From the NCBI GenBank assembly GCA_035293765.1, contig DATGMF010000053.1, forward strand, positions 233,077 through 297,076: a DNA stretch of 64,000 bases. The letters are read 5' to 3'. Origin of the DNA: DASRHT01 sp035293765. GTDB taxonomy: Bacteria; Chloroflexota; Ktedonobacteria; Ktedonobacterales; Ktedonobacteraceae. Position numbers and translations under genes: made by a program. The notes under the pieces are model-generated. The model saw only the letters and a program-made list of their open reading frames with translations, did not search any database and was not told the DNA's origin. Positions 8,106-16,988 of this stretch are shown here, piece after piece (within the stretch, counting starts at the first letter, position 1; each line of letters begins with the position of its first letter).

Positions 8106-10097
8106 ATGGCCTATCGGTTTCAGGTCAATGAACAGACATGTATCAATTGTGGTATCTGTATGGATCTCTGTCCCGTGCGCTGTCTGGATATGACACGCCC
8201 CTCGGGGGTAGGCGAGATCGCCGGAGCAAATGAGCGGCAGAGCCCAATTCCCGGCGTCTGGGCTGAGCGTTCCTGGATGATGCTCACCCCTGTCCAGGTC
8301 GCGAGATGTATTGGTTGCCAGGTCTGTGCGCAGGAATGCCCCACCAATGCCATCACGATCACCAGCGCGGAGCAACCAGTGTACGCGCATCGCGGCCCCG
8401 TGTCCTATCTTCCTTCAGACGATGGCTGGCATGCCCTTGATGCATACACGCGCGCCAATCCCGAAGAGCCGGGTGAGACCCCGTGGGGCGAAGGGCGAGC
8501 ATGGCATGTTGCCGAGCGCCAGAGTACCTGGCAAAGCTGGCGGAGCTGGCTGGGCGAACGCACCGAAGACTTACGTGCCCCTTGCCAGGCAGCCTGCCCC
8601 GTGGGGACCAATGCAGGTCTCTACGTCAGCTTAATCGCGGAGGGACGTTACGACGAGGCTTTGAGAGTCGCATCCGAGCCAAATCCCTTTCCCAGCATCT
8701 GCGGGCGCGTCTGTACAGCGCCTTGCGAAGACGTCTGTCGTCGTGGAGAGTTTGACGAGCCCATCGCCATTCGCGATCTCAAGCGCTTCGCCACCGATCA
8801 TGGCGGCGCGATGAAACGCAATCTCCCCACACCTAAACATCACTATGCCGAAACAGTCGCCATCGTCGGGGCCGGTCCTACCGGACTGAGCGCAGCCTAT
8901 TACCTGGCCCGGCGCGGCTACAAAGTGAGTGTCTTCGATGCCATGCCGGTCGCGGGCGGCATGATGGCCGTCGGCATTCCAGATTACCGTCTCCCACGTA
9001 CTGAGCTCAACCGTGATATTGATGCCATTCGCGAACTGGGCGTTGAAATCCATCTCAATACCGCCATAGGGCGAGATGTTAGTCTGGACGATCTACGAGA
9101 AACGCATGATGCCGTATTACTGGCGGTGGGTGCGCAGAAGAGCCAGCGCCTCAACATTCCAGGTGAACTAGCATATCTTGAAGTTATTCCCGCTACTACA
9201 TTTCTGAAAAGCTTCAACCTGGACCCCAGCACCAGGATCACCGGAGATATCGCGGTTATCGGCGGCGGCAGTACTGCCATGGACGCAGCCCGCTCAGCTC
9301 TGCGGGCGGGAGCAAAGAGCGTTCATATCCTCTATCGCCGCACGCAAGCCGAGATGCCTGCACAGCATGAGGAAGTACGAGCGGCTCTCGCCGAAGGCAT
9401 ACAACTGCATGAACTGACCGCGCCGATCCTGGCTCTGGGCTCGGAAGGGCATTTGCGGACGATCCGCTGTCAACGCATGAAGTTGGACGAGCCCGATGAG
9501 AAGGGGCGCCGTCGTCCGGTGCCGGTTCCCGGCTCAGAATTTGATATGCCAATCTCCATGATGATCGTCGCCATTGGAGAGGCGCCCGATCCCTCGTTCT
9601 TGCCCGAAGGCACCAGCGTTGAAATCGCTCCCTGGGGCGGCCTGCTGGTCAACAAAGAGACGCTGGCAACGGGTGCAACCGGCATCTTTGCGGCGGGCGA
9701 TGTCACTTATGGACCGAAAACAATCATTCATGCGGCCGAGCATGGCAGATTGGCGGCGCGCTCAATTCACGCTTACCTGCGAGGGCTCTCGCCGCGCAGC
9801 GTCATGGAGATGCCCGACGACGAGTTCGAGACCCACTCCCAATTACCGCCCGATGGCACCGTCATACTGGATCTCAGTCCGCTACCGCGCGAGATCATGC
9901 CGCTGGAGATAGGCGATGCAGCTCGCGAACGCTCAATCGAGTTTGCGAAAGGCTTCACCGAAGAGCAGGCGCGACGGGAGGCGAGCCGTTGTTTACGCTG
10001 CGATCTGGCCTATCTCTGCCCCACCGTGCATATCATCAACCCTCTTTCAGTATCCTCAAGCGGATCGAGTATAGCTACTGACTCCCGCCGACCTTGA
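8106..10097 (+). CDS. Fe-S/FAD NAD(P)H oxidoreductase (GltD/PreT-like with N-terminal ferredoxin domain)
   Basis: 663 residues; ATG 8106 follows TAGGAGGT. The N-terminal two-cluster ferredoxin domain has Cys12/15/18/22 and Cys68/71/74/78 (CIGCQVCAQECP). Then comes the GltD-type cysteine-rich domain (CQAACPVGTNAG, CGRVCTAPCEDVCRRGE). The FAD-binding GAGPTGLSAA is near residue 252, the NAD(P)-binding GGGSTAMDAA near 383, and the closing FAD motif GIFAAGDVTYGPKT near 526. A last Cys group (CLRCDLAYLC) lies near the C-terminus. Relatives move electrons between NAD(P)H and ferredoxin or a partner subunit (glutamate synthase small subunit, PreT, SudA). No glutamate synthase large subunit is nearby; instead two unknown membrane proteins follow, so the partner may be membranous. 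The substrate is not assignable. Confidence 0.85.
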   Translation: MAYRFQVNEQTCINCGICMDLCPVRCLDMTRPSGVGEIAGANERQSPIPGVWAERSWMMLTPVQVARCIGCQVCAQECPTNAITITSAEQPVYAHRGPVSYLPSDDGWHALDAYTRANPEEPGETPWGEGRAWHVAERQSTWQSWRSWLGERTEDLRAPCQAACPVGTNAGLYVSLIAEGRYDEALRVASEPNPFPSICGRVCTAPCEDVCRRGEFDEPIAIRDLKRFATDHGGAMKRNLPTPKHHYAETVAIVGAGPTGLSAAYYLARRGYKVSVFDAMPVAGGMMAVGIPDYRLPRTELNRDIDAIRELGVEIHLNTAIGRDVSLDDLRETHDAVLLAVGAQKSQRLNIPGELAYLEVIPATTFLKSFNLDPSTRITGDIAVIGGGSTAMDAARSALRAGAKSVHILYRRTQAEMPAQHEEVRAALAEGIQLHELTAPILALGSEGHLRTIRCQRMKLDEPDEKGRRRPVPVPGSEFDMPISMMIVAIGEAPDPSFLPEGTSVEIAPWGGLLVNKETLATGATGIFAAGDVTYGPKTIIHAAEHGRLAARSIHAYLRGLSPRSVMEMPDDEFETHSQLPPDGTVILDLSPLPREIMPLEIGDAARERSIEFAKGFTEEQARREASRCLRCDLAYLCPTVHIINPLSVSSSGSSIATDSRRP

Positions 10098-10164
10098 GGA
10101 GGAGTATACGCATCAAAACTTGAAATGTCAAGTGGGCCTGCATTAGCATTAAGGAGAAGGAATA

Positions 10165-10782
10165 ATGTCACCACAAGATCTTACCACAGCCATTGTGAAC
10201 GGCATCAACGCCGGAGGCGAGCAGTTCTTAGAGGGAACGCTTGCCGCCGCTTTGCCAATTATCTGGCTTGCCATACTGGGGCTGCACCTGGGCCGCCCCT
10301 ACATTCTGGACATGATTGATCGTTTTACGCTGCGCCTGGGCGCTGATCTGCTCTGGCTCATCTACGTGGCGTTGCGCGACCTGCTGATCGTCTCTGGCGT
10401 CATTATGAGCTTTATGTTCTTCTTCCCAGATGTCGTCAACACCGATCCCTTGCCACTCACCGGAGGATTGGCGGCAGTGGCATTGTTTGGCGTCTTGCTG
10501 GTAAAACTGATGGGCGATCCCGACCACAATCTGCGCGCCTTCCGCATCACCACCGTGCTGCTGGCAGTCGGAGCGGCTTTATACTTCGTGCCATACGTGC
10601 TGGGGACGCAGGGGAGTTTCGCCTTTAGCCCGAACCTGGTCACCAATACCAATCAGCAGTGGGCGGTTATCATCGCTTACATTTCTATCGGCCTGCTCGC
10701 CATTATGGGCGCAGTGGCAGCAATCTACGCTTTGAGAACCGGCGGACGTCCAGAGGCACCGGGAAGCACTGCTGCTCAGTAG
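10165..10782 (+). CDS. Polytopic membrane protein, HLGRPY family copy 1
   Basis: 205 residues; AAGGAGAAGG precedes ATG 10165. Five to six hydrophobic segments are visible (for example AAALPIIWLAILGL, LLIVSGVIMSFMFFF, AAVALFGVLLVKL, VIIAYISIGLLAIMGAVAAI). The first segment ends in LHLGRPYI, followed by LRLGADLLWLIYVALRDLLI. The next gene is a clear paralogue with the same landmarks. No family is recognised. It sits 67 bp after the Fe-S flavoenzyme on the same strand, so it is probably in its operon and could anchor or accept electrons from it (inference). Conserved histidines typical of b-type cytochromes are not evident. Confidence 0.7.
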   Translation: MSPQDLTTAIVNGINAGGEQFLEGTLAAALPIIWLAILGLHLGRPYILDMIDRFTLRLGADLLWLIYVALRDLLIVSGVIMSFMFFFPDVVNTDPLPLTGGLAAVALFGVLLVKLMGDPDHNLRAFRITTVLLAVGAALYFVPYVLGTQGSFAFSPNLVTNTNQQWAVIIAYISIGLLAIMGAVAAIYALRTGGRPEAPGSTAAQ

Positions 10783-10856
10783 CAATGTGGGTATCAGATG
10801 AAGAGAATAGTTGACGAAGATTTAGCAGCTTTATCTAAGAAGCGAGGGAAGAAACA

Positions 10857-11525
10857 ATGAAACCAGAAGATGTCACCACTGCAATCACCAACGCTCTGAT
10901 ACAAGGCGGGTCCTCGTGGCTGATCAGCACGATTGTCGCCTTCCTACCTGCTCTCTGGACGATGACCCTGATCTTGCACCTGGGGCGTCCATATGTCATA
11001 CGCACTTTGCGTCGCTGCGGACTGAGGCTTGGCGCTGACGTGTGGTGGATGTCCTACATTCTCATGCGGGATGCCTTGATGGTGGTCACGTTCGCGCTAA
11101 GCTGGGTCTTTTTCCAACCCAATATTGTAACCTCGGCTGCACTACCAATCACCGGAGGATTGGCTGCCCTCTGCTTGCTGATCGCACTGGCGGTCAAGCT
11201 CACACGGAGGGTAGACGACGATATCAATGCCTACAGGCTGGCGACCGCCTTCCTGGTGCTGGGAGCAACGCTCTTCTATGGGCCTCAGGTCTTTGCAGTT
11301 GAAGCCACCAGTCAGGGGTATCTGGCAGGATTCGCAAAATTCTTTACCAGTAACTCAAATGAAACGTTGGCACTGATTTTGATGTGGATAGCATTAGCAG
11401 GAGTTGCGCTCATCGCGGCCTGGATGTTTATACGAGCATGGGTATCGGCAAATCGCACAATGACCCGCCGCCTGGCTCCAAAGGAAACGCCAGCCGTCAA
11501 AGAGACAACGGCAGCAGTACAATAG
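10857..11525 (+). CDS. Polytopic membrane protein, HLGRPY family copy 2
   Basis: 222 residues; AAGCGAGGGAAGAAACA precedes ATG 10857. It is a tandem paralogue of 10165-10782: both begin with a DxTTAI-N-I/L motif. They share LHLGRPY, LRLGADxxW, RDxLxV and ITGGLAAL / LTGGLAAV in the same order, then a long extracytoplasmic-looking loop (about 40 residues) before the last membrane segment. The C-terminal tail is basic and soluble. Duplicated membrane subunits next to a redox flavoprotein suggest a heteromeric membrane complex, but the function is unknown. Confidence 0.7.
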   Translation: MKPEDVTTAITNALIQGGSSWLISTIVAFLPALWTMTLILHLGRPYVIRTLRRCGLRLGADVWWMSYILMRDALMVVTFALSWVFFQPNIVTSAALPITGGLAALCLLIALAVKLTRRVDDDINAYRLATAFLVLGATLFYGPQVFAVEATSQGYLAGFAKFFTSNSNETLALILMWIALAGVALIAAWMFIRAWVSANRTMTRRLAPKETPAVKETTAAVQ

Positions 11526-11567
11526 GTATAGAGAATCCAGTCAGCGTACCTGAAAACAAGCCGTGTT

Positions 11568-11642
11568 CGGTAGGGGCAACCCTGGCGATTGCCCAGCCTC
11601 ACGGAATGGTGATGGTAGGAGCACCCCTGGCGGTTGCCCCCT
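11568..11642. repeat. Two family I-like GC-rich repeats
   Basis: GTAGGGGCAACCCTGGCGAT (11570) and GTAGGAGCACCCCTGGCGGT (11610) are about 40 bp apart in direct orientation and resemble the interspersed family I element. They lie between the second HLGRPY gene and the universal stress gene. Confidence 0.6.
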
Positions 11643-11736
11643 GAAACAAGGTGGATAATAATATTGCCAGGATGCCTCCGGCAGAGGTGTCCTGGCAAAT
11701 CGTCGTGTGAGAGAGAAGCAGTGTATAGAGAGAAGC

Positions 11737-11762
11737 AGGGCAGGGGCCAGCCCTGCCCCTAC
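11737..11762. repeat. Family I GC-rich palindromic repeat
   Basis: Core AGGGGCCAGCCCTGCCCCT forms a short hairpin. It lies just upstream of the ribosome site of the universal stress gene at 11778 and could affect its leader structure. Confidence 0.65.
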
Positions 11763-11777
11763 AGTAGGAGGGATAGA

Positions 11778-12863
11778 GTGTTTCAACGAATTCTCGTACC
11801 ATTGGATGGATCGGAAAGGGCAAGATGCGCAGTCCCTGTAGCATCCCGTATAGCGCGCGCCACGGGCGGAACCGTCGTGCTGCTATGGGTCGTCGGCCTT
11901 CCGCTTGAGTCAGCGCTCACGTTGATCCCGTCTCTCCCTTCCGCCTCGTCTCAAACCATGATCGAGGTGGAGAAGGCCGGGGCGCACAGGTATCTACGTG
12001 AAATTGTGGCCTCCGATGATCTCGCGGGCGTTCAGGCGGAACTGGAAATCCATGCCGGCCCTGTAGCAAGCACTATTATGGATATTGCCAATGTACAGCA
12101 TATCGATCTGATCATTCTCTGTCGTCATGGGTATACGGGCGGAACGCGCTGGGGGTTGGGAGGAGTAGCCGAAAAAGTTGTGTATGATGCTGCTGTGCCA
12201 ATACTCCTATTACATAGTGACAAAAAGCCATTCCTGTTCCAGAATAAATCTTCGTTACGTGCAATGGTGCCACTCGATGGATCTATGCAAGCCGAAATGG
12301 CCATCGAGCCCGCCGCCCATCTTATTGCGGCCCTATCTACCCCTGCGCAGGGAGTATTGAGCCTGACGCAGATTATCAAATTACCATCTCCGTTACCGCT
12401 AGATTTTGTCAAAGATAGCCAGAGGCTGCACTATGCTCAGCAGCAGGCGATGCGTGAGGTTAATGCCTGTTTTACCGTTCTCATAGAGCGTCTGGGCAGG
12501 AACATTGTACCCGAGCTCAAGCTTATGCTCACGTCGTCTTTACTCTTCGGCAGCGATATCGCGGAGGCGCTGCTTGACGCGATGGAGCCATATGAGCGTG
12601 GAGAGGGTCGGCTTGCTCCGGCATATGATCTGCTCGTCATGAGCACACACGGACGCGGCGGCCTGCAACATCGCATCATGGGCAGCATCGCCGGACGCAT
12701 GCTCCACGCTACAAATTTGCCCATCATGATCGTGCCGCTCTCTCAAAGCAATCGCCCTGCGCAAGCGTATCAAACGAGACCGGCGGACGTAGCGGTAGGG
12801 GCAGGGCTGGCCCCTGCGCTGCTGCCGCATACGCCGGCGCTGACGGTAGAGGGAACCGTTTAG
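11778..12863 (+). CDS. Two-domain universal stress protein (UspA family)
   Basis: 361 residues from GTG 11778, which follows AGGAGG by 6 nt and gives the standard Usp start FQRILVPLDGSERA. Two tandem Usp folds are present: residues 1-150, ending in the ATP-loop-like GGVAEKVVYDAAVPILLL, and about 160-340, ending in GSIAGRMLHATNLPIMIVPL. Usps bind ATP or AMP and act in stress survival. The last residues (VGAGLAPALL) are encoded by a family I repeat (12795-12820), so the C-terminal tail is an acquired extension. It follows the HLGRPY membrane genes on the same strand. It is one of four Usp loci in the window. Confidence 0.9.
   Translation: MFQRILVPLDGSERARCAVPVASRIARATGGTVVLLWVVGLPLESALTLIPSLPSASSQTMIEVEKAGAHRYLREIVASDDLAGVQAELEIHAGPVASTIMDIANVQHIDLIILCRHGYTGGTRWGLGGVAEKVVYDAAVPILLLHSDKKPFLFQNKSSLRAMVPLDGSMQAEMAIEPAAHLIAALSTPAQGVLSLTQIIKLPSPLPLDFVKDSQRLHYAQQQAMREVNACFTVLIERLGRNIVPELKLMLTSSLLFGSDIAEALLDAMEPYERGEGRLAPAYDLLVMSTHGRGGLQHRIMGSIAGRMLHATNLPIMIVPLSQSNRPAQAYQTRPADVAVGAGLAPALLPHTPALTVEGTV
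12795..12820. repeat. Family I repeat inside the Usp coding end
   Basis: GTAGGGGCAGGGCTGGCCCC and its flank are read in frame as GAGLAPAL at the C-terminus of the Usp. The same peptide arises from the copy inside the baeRF gene at 37021. Confidence 0.75.
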
Positions 12864-12884
12864 AGGCAGGGAATGGGGGAACGT

Positions 12885-12987
12885 GTGGGGCAAGGGCCAG
12901 CCTGGCCCCTACGGAAAACCCGTGTGAGGGCAGAGGCCGTTCGAGAATGGGAAATGTGTGAGGACAGGGACCAGCCCTGCCCCTACG
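12885..12987. repeat. Two further family I repeats in an intergenic region
   Basis: Copies at about 12885-12912 (core GGCCAGCCTGGCCCC) and 12961-12987 (core GGACCAGCCCTGCCCC), one after the other downstream of the Usp gene. The 12864-13230 gap holds these repeats plus the terminator at 12993 and no supported gene. Confidence 0.65.
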
Positions 12988-12992
12988 AAACA

Positions 12993-13033
12993 AAACGACT
13001 GGAGAGCCCATTGCTGGTGCTGTCCAGTCGTTT
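12993..13033. terminator. Rho-independent-like terminator after the 8106-12863 cluster
   Basis: 11-bp perfect stem AAACGACTGGA / TCCAGTCGTTT with a 19-nt loop; the right arm ends in TTT followed by ATAT. It is the likely end of the flavoenzyme/membrane/Usp transcript. Confidence 0.6.
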
Positions 13034-13230
13034 ATATCACACGCCACCTACACGACTACATCCAAATTTCTCCCTGCGGCTCCATCCTCCCCACATATGT
13101 TTTACGTTCATGGTTAATTATTGGTGACACCTTGCGGGTATCTGCTCCGGCAACTATAATTGATGTGATTAGCTGATGAAGGGAACGGTGCTGAGTGTAA
13201 CTTTTGTAGCAGAAGAAAGAGCAGAATTGT

Positions 13231-16026
13231 ATGCGGGACAGTAAATCTTTCTCCCACGATGGAAGCGGGCTCCCACGATCAATCGGGCTCCCACGATCAA
13301 TCGGGGAGCTACGGCCCGGCGTTATCAGCGGAATGGTAGCCCTTTTCCTCGCAATTTTCCTTTTCCTTTCACTTTTCTCCACAGCAACGATAGCCAACGC
13401 GGCTACATTGTCTCAGGATCAGCTCTCGCTACAGGTAGATGTGGGGTTTGGCTCGTTCACCAGGCTCGGGTACTGGCTGCCGGTATATGTTACGGTCGGC
13501 AACGCTGGGGAGGTTTTTAGAGGGAGCGTTGTGGCGCATGCCTTTAGCGGCACTCCCGGGGGGATCAGCCGTGGAACTATGATAATCTCTGCACAGCAGT
13601 TCGCAGCTCCTCTCACTGTGCCGCGCAAGGGGCAGGCAAAGCTGACCCTCCAGGTCCATTTTGATGCTGCTGCATTTAACCCTCATGGCGTTGTTGTAGA
13701 GGTACACGATAGCCGGGATCAGGCTGTGGAGGTGCTCGATAGCCAGGGCCAAAAGATCACCTCAGCAAAACAGGATGTCTTTATTTTAAATCCGGGCGAT
13801 CTCTCCGTCGGCATTCTCTCCGATCAGCAGACAGCATTTAGCTCGCTAAACACCGTTGCCCTGCCGAATCGCGCCAATTCGATCAACGTCACGCTGCTGG
13901 ATGCCAGCACGTTCCCGACGGCCAGCGCGGTCCTGCAAAATATGGAAATGATCATACTCGACGATTTTGCGACCAATACGCTCAAGCCTGAACAACTCGT
14001 AGCATTGCAGACATGGGTCAATCAGGGCGGAGTGCTGATTGAAGTTGGGGGGCAGGACTGGCGGCGCACTCTCAGCTCTCTCCCTCCTGAATTGCTGCCT
14101 GTGACGGTACAGGGCACCGATACCCTGCCGGTCGGCACGCATCTATCGCTGCCTGGCATTGCGACCCCGCTAGCGACTCCGCCTGCAACCGCAGGTCAGC
14201 AGACGTCAGATAATGCGCTCAAAGATCCTCTGCCCATCAGCGTTGCAACCTTGCGTCCGTCAACGGATGCCGCGCCGTTTGTGGCTGAGACGGTCCTGAA
14301 GGCAAATAACGCGCCTTTGCTTGTTCAAGCTCATCAGGGGCAGGGAACGATCTGCTATCTCGCCTTCGATCTCGCCGATCCGGCGTTTACCGGCTGGTCG
14401 GGGCAGAGCGACTTCTGGTCGCACCTGTTCATGCGTACCCTGGGCGATCAGTTGCTGGTCTCGACCGCCGGTCCGCGTTACCAGGCTGGACCAGGCGGCC
14501 TGACTACGCGCAGCGGGATATTATCGATGCTGCGACCCAATATTGGCTTTGTCCCGCTCATCATTGGCTTGCTGATATTTGGCTATATTGCCATTCTTGG
14601 CCCCATTCGCCTGCTGATCGTCAGGCGGATGAAACAGATGCAGCGCCCCTACTGGAGCTGGCGCATCGTGCTGATCGCGGTGGTGGTGTTTTCTCTGCTC
14701 TCGTACACCATCGCCTTCTATCAGCATGGAACTTCACTGATAGATAATAGCATCTCCGTGATCCAGCTTAATACCGGCGGCTCGACGAATACCTCCGCGC
14801 ATATGACCACCTATATGGGGGTATTTGTCCCAAATCCGGGCAATTTTCAGGTTCATCTTCCCGGTGGCAGTTTGCCACAGCCGCTCTCTAACACGGAGTT
14901 CTCCACGGGCGTGAGCGTCATCTTGAGCGACTCATCCACGCCCGTAAGCTATGGGACCGATGGCACCACGGTGAATATCCTGGATGCGGGCCTCTGGACC
15001 TTCCACTCGCTGGTATTCGAGCAGGATCGTCAGGTTCGTGGCAGGCTGATCCCGCACCTGGAGCTGCGGGGCCAGAGGCTTGTCGGCACCATTGCCAATA
15101 CGCTCGATACCGCTCTCAACGACGTCTATGTGCTGATGCCTCACAGCATCGTCTACATTGGATACCTGCCAGCGGGAGCGACGAGCCAGATCGATTTTCC
15201 GCTCCAGAGCCGCTCAGGAACCATGCTGGCCGATCAGATAGCGCAGGACAATGGCTTGCCACGCTCTTATTTCCCCTACGCTCACAACGGGCAGCCGCAA
15301 AACGCTCTCCAGCGCCATATCGCCCAACTCGGTCTGCTTAGTGGCGCGGGCTCCACCTTCATCCCTTGCGATGGCCCTTGCAGTTCGCGCGCGATTGTTA
15401 ATGTGAACAAAGGAGTGATCGTCACCGCGCCCCCTGGCACGCCCAAAGTTGGGCTGCCCAGCGGCAGCGATCCGCTGTTACTCGATGGCTCCGCTGCTAC
15501 GCTGGTTGGTTGGGCGGATCTACCTCTGGACGCGGTCGATACCATCACGATCAATGGCAACACTCCCAGCGGCTTCCACGAAAACCTTGTGCAGATGCCG
15601 CTCAATATCAATGTTGCCGCGTCAGCCAGCCTCCCACCTGATTTTATCGCGGGCCAGCCGGTTGATGAGCAGGGGTTCGACACCGAGATGATCTTACCCG
15701 ACATCTATACGATGTCCACGGGCAGCATCAGTTTTGAGTTTGGGCTGTCAGCGAGCGCCGCAACGGCGAGCAAAGGTTTTACTATTACCGCGCCCAATAC
15801 GCTTAACATTGCGTCACTGCCTTCTTCGGGGGCGAGTGTAGTGCAGGCTGGCCTCTATAACTGGCAGACCGGTAGCTGGGATGCCTTTACGCTGGACCGG
15901 TACAAGCTGACAACGACCAATATAGCTGCCTATGTCAGTGCAGATGGGCATGTGCTACTGCAACTCGCGAACCAGAATGCCTCGCAAGGTCTGGCCTACC
16001 TGAGCAGGCCGTCGCTGACGCTATGA
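13231..16026 (+). CDS. Large membrane-anchored extracytoplasmic protein
   Basis: 931 residues as drawn from ATG 13231. An alternative start at ATG 13333 would begin directly at the signal/anchor segment MVALFLAIFLFLSLF, and the stretch between includes an 18-bp DNA tandem repeat (CTCCCACGATCAATCGGG), so the true start is uncertain. After the leader comes a beta-rich region, then a Rossmann-like part (IILDDFATNTLKPEQL, QTWVNQGGVLIEVGG) like the glutamine-amidotransferase-like domain of DUF4350-type proteins. Two membrane helices lie near 440-500 (IIGLLIFGYIAILGPIRLLI, VVVFSLLSYTIAFY). A long second extracytoplasmic half follows. The function is unknown; it is likely a cell-envelope protein. 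Confidence 0.75.
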   Translation: MRDSKSFSHDGSGLPRSIGLPRSIGELRPGVISGMVALFLAIFLFLSLFSTATIANAATLSQDQLSLQVDVGFGSFTRLGYWLPVYVTVGNAGEVFRGSVVAHAFSGTPGGISRGTMIISAQQFAAPLTVPRKGQAKLTLQVHFDAAAFNPHGVVVEVHDSRDQAVEVLDSQGQKITSAKQDVFILNPGDLSVGILSDQQTAFSSLNTVALPNRANSINVTLLDASTFPTASAVLQNMEMIILDDFATNTLKPEQLVALQTWVNQGGVLIEVGGQDWRRTLSSLPPELLPVTVQGTDTLPVGTHLSLPGIATPLATPPATAGQQTSDNALKDPLPISVATLRPSTDAAPFVAETVLKANNAPLLVQAHQGQGTICYLAFDLADPAFTGWSGQSDFWSHLFMRTLGDQLLVSTAGPRYQAGPGGLTTRSGILSMLRPNIGFVPLIIGLLIFGYIAILGPIRLLIVRRMKQMQRPYWSWRIVLIAVVVFSLLSYTIAFYQHGTSLIDNSISVIQLNTGGSTNTSAHMTTYMGVFVPNPGNFQVHLPGGSLPQPLSNTEFSTGVSVILSDSSTPVSYGTDGTTVNILDAGLWTFHSLVFEQDRQVRGRLIPHLELRGQRLVGTIANTLDTALNDVYVLMPHSIVYIGYLPAGATSQIDFPLQSRSGTMLADQIAQDNGLPRSYFPYAHNGQPQNALQRHIAQLGLLSGAGSTFIPCDGPCSSRAIVNVNKGVIVTAPPGTPKVGLPSGSDPLLLDGSAATLVGWADLPLDAVDTITINGNTPSGFHENLVQMPLNINVAASASLPPDFIAGQPVDEQGFDTEMILPDIYTMSTGSISFEFGLSASAATASKGFTITAPNTLNIASLPSSGASVVQAGLYNWQTGSWDAFTLDRYKLTTTNIAAYVSADGHVLLQLANQNASQGLAYLSRPSLTL

Positions 16027-16073
16027 GCCAAAAAGCCATCGGTAGCCGCAGCGCGTTCGGAAAAAGAGTGTGA

Positions 16074-16079
16074 TATAAT
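16074..16079 (+). promoter_or_regulatory. TATAAT box directly before the SirB1-like gene
   Basis: A perfect -10 hexamer ends 8 nt before ATG 16088, so transcription would start at or next to the ATG and give a leaderless mRNA. No good -35 is seen at 17 bp. Confidence 0.4.
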
Positions 16080-16087
16080 TCCCTGGT

Positions 16088-16981
16088 ATGGCTGAAGGAC
16101 TTCCGCAAGATACTGTATGGCAGATCGCTTATCGAGCTTTCGTAACGATGATTGCAGGGGGTGATGCCACGATTGATCTGGCCCAGGCGGCTCTGCTGAT
16201 CGCGTGCATCGAGTATCCTGATCTCGATATGCAGCCCTATTTAGCACAGCTTGACGCGCTGGCGCGGCGAGTGCGGGCCTCACTCGCCCTTCCTCCGCCC
16301 GATATCCAGCCTGTCTTACCACCAGACATAGCCCCACTTACCGTTCTCCACGCCATAAACCAGGTACTGTTCACAGAGGAACAATTTCGCGGCAATCAAG
16401 ATGATTACGAGAACCCGGAGAATAGTTATCTCAATAAAGTGTTGGAGAAGCATACCGGACTGCCCATTACGCTGGCATTGCTCTATATCGAGGTCGGCAA
16501 ACGTGTTGGGATACCAATCTATGGCATCGGACTCCCCTATCATTTCATGGCGGGATGTTCCACCCCTGAAGGCATGATCTACATCGATGCCTTCCATGAA
16601 GGACGCCTGTTGACGCAACAAGAGTGCAAAGACTATATTCGTCAGATGCTCAGGCATCGCATCAAATTTTACCTGCAATGGTTTAAGCCCGTCAGTCACA
16701 AACTATTTCTGGTGCGGCTGCTGAACAATCTCAAGCGTGCATACCTTGAAAGGGAGCAATATGAGCACACCCTGGCGGTCTGCGACCTGATCCTCGCGCT
16801 CACTCCTCACGCAGCCACCGAACTACGGGATCGCGGCATTATGCATTTGCAGCTCAAGCACTACTCACGCGCTCTGCATGACCTGATCGCCTACGTGGAC
16901 CTTGCACCCGATGCGGAAGATCGCTACGAGATGCAGGGGCACATCAAGGCTATTCGCCAGATGATCGCTATGATGAACTAG
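16088..16981 (+). CDS. SirB1-family transglutaminase-like protein
   Basis: 297 residues. The SirB1/YchA core is clear: YENPENSYLNKVLEKHTGLP, ITLALLYIEVGKRVGIPIYG, LPYHFMAGC and IDAFHEGRLLTQQEC. A C-terminal TPR-like segment follows (ERGQYEHTLAVCDLIL-type helices, then a pair resembling LKHYSRALHDLIAYVDL). The family has a circularly permuted transglutaminase-like fold; the biochemical role is not settled. The gene stands alone, 7 bp from the end of the convergent MutS-like gene. Confidence 0.88.
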   Translation: MAEGLPQDTVWQIAYRAFVTMIAGGDATIDLAQAALLIACIEYPDLDMQPYLAQLDALARRVRASLALPPPDIQPVLPPDIAPLTVLHAINQVLFTEEQFRGNQDDYENPENSYLNKVLEKHTGLPITLALLYIEVGKRVGIPIYGIGLPYHFMAGCSTPEGMIYIDAFHEGRLLTQQECKDYIRQMLRHRIKFYLQWFKPVSHKLFLVRLLNNLKRAYLEREQYEHTLAVCDLILALTPHAATELRDRGIMHLQLKHYSRALHDLIAYVDLAPDAEDRYEMQGHIKAIRQMIAMMN

Positions 16982-16988
16982 CCAGAGG

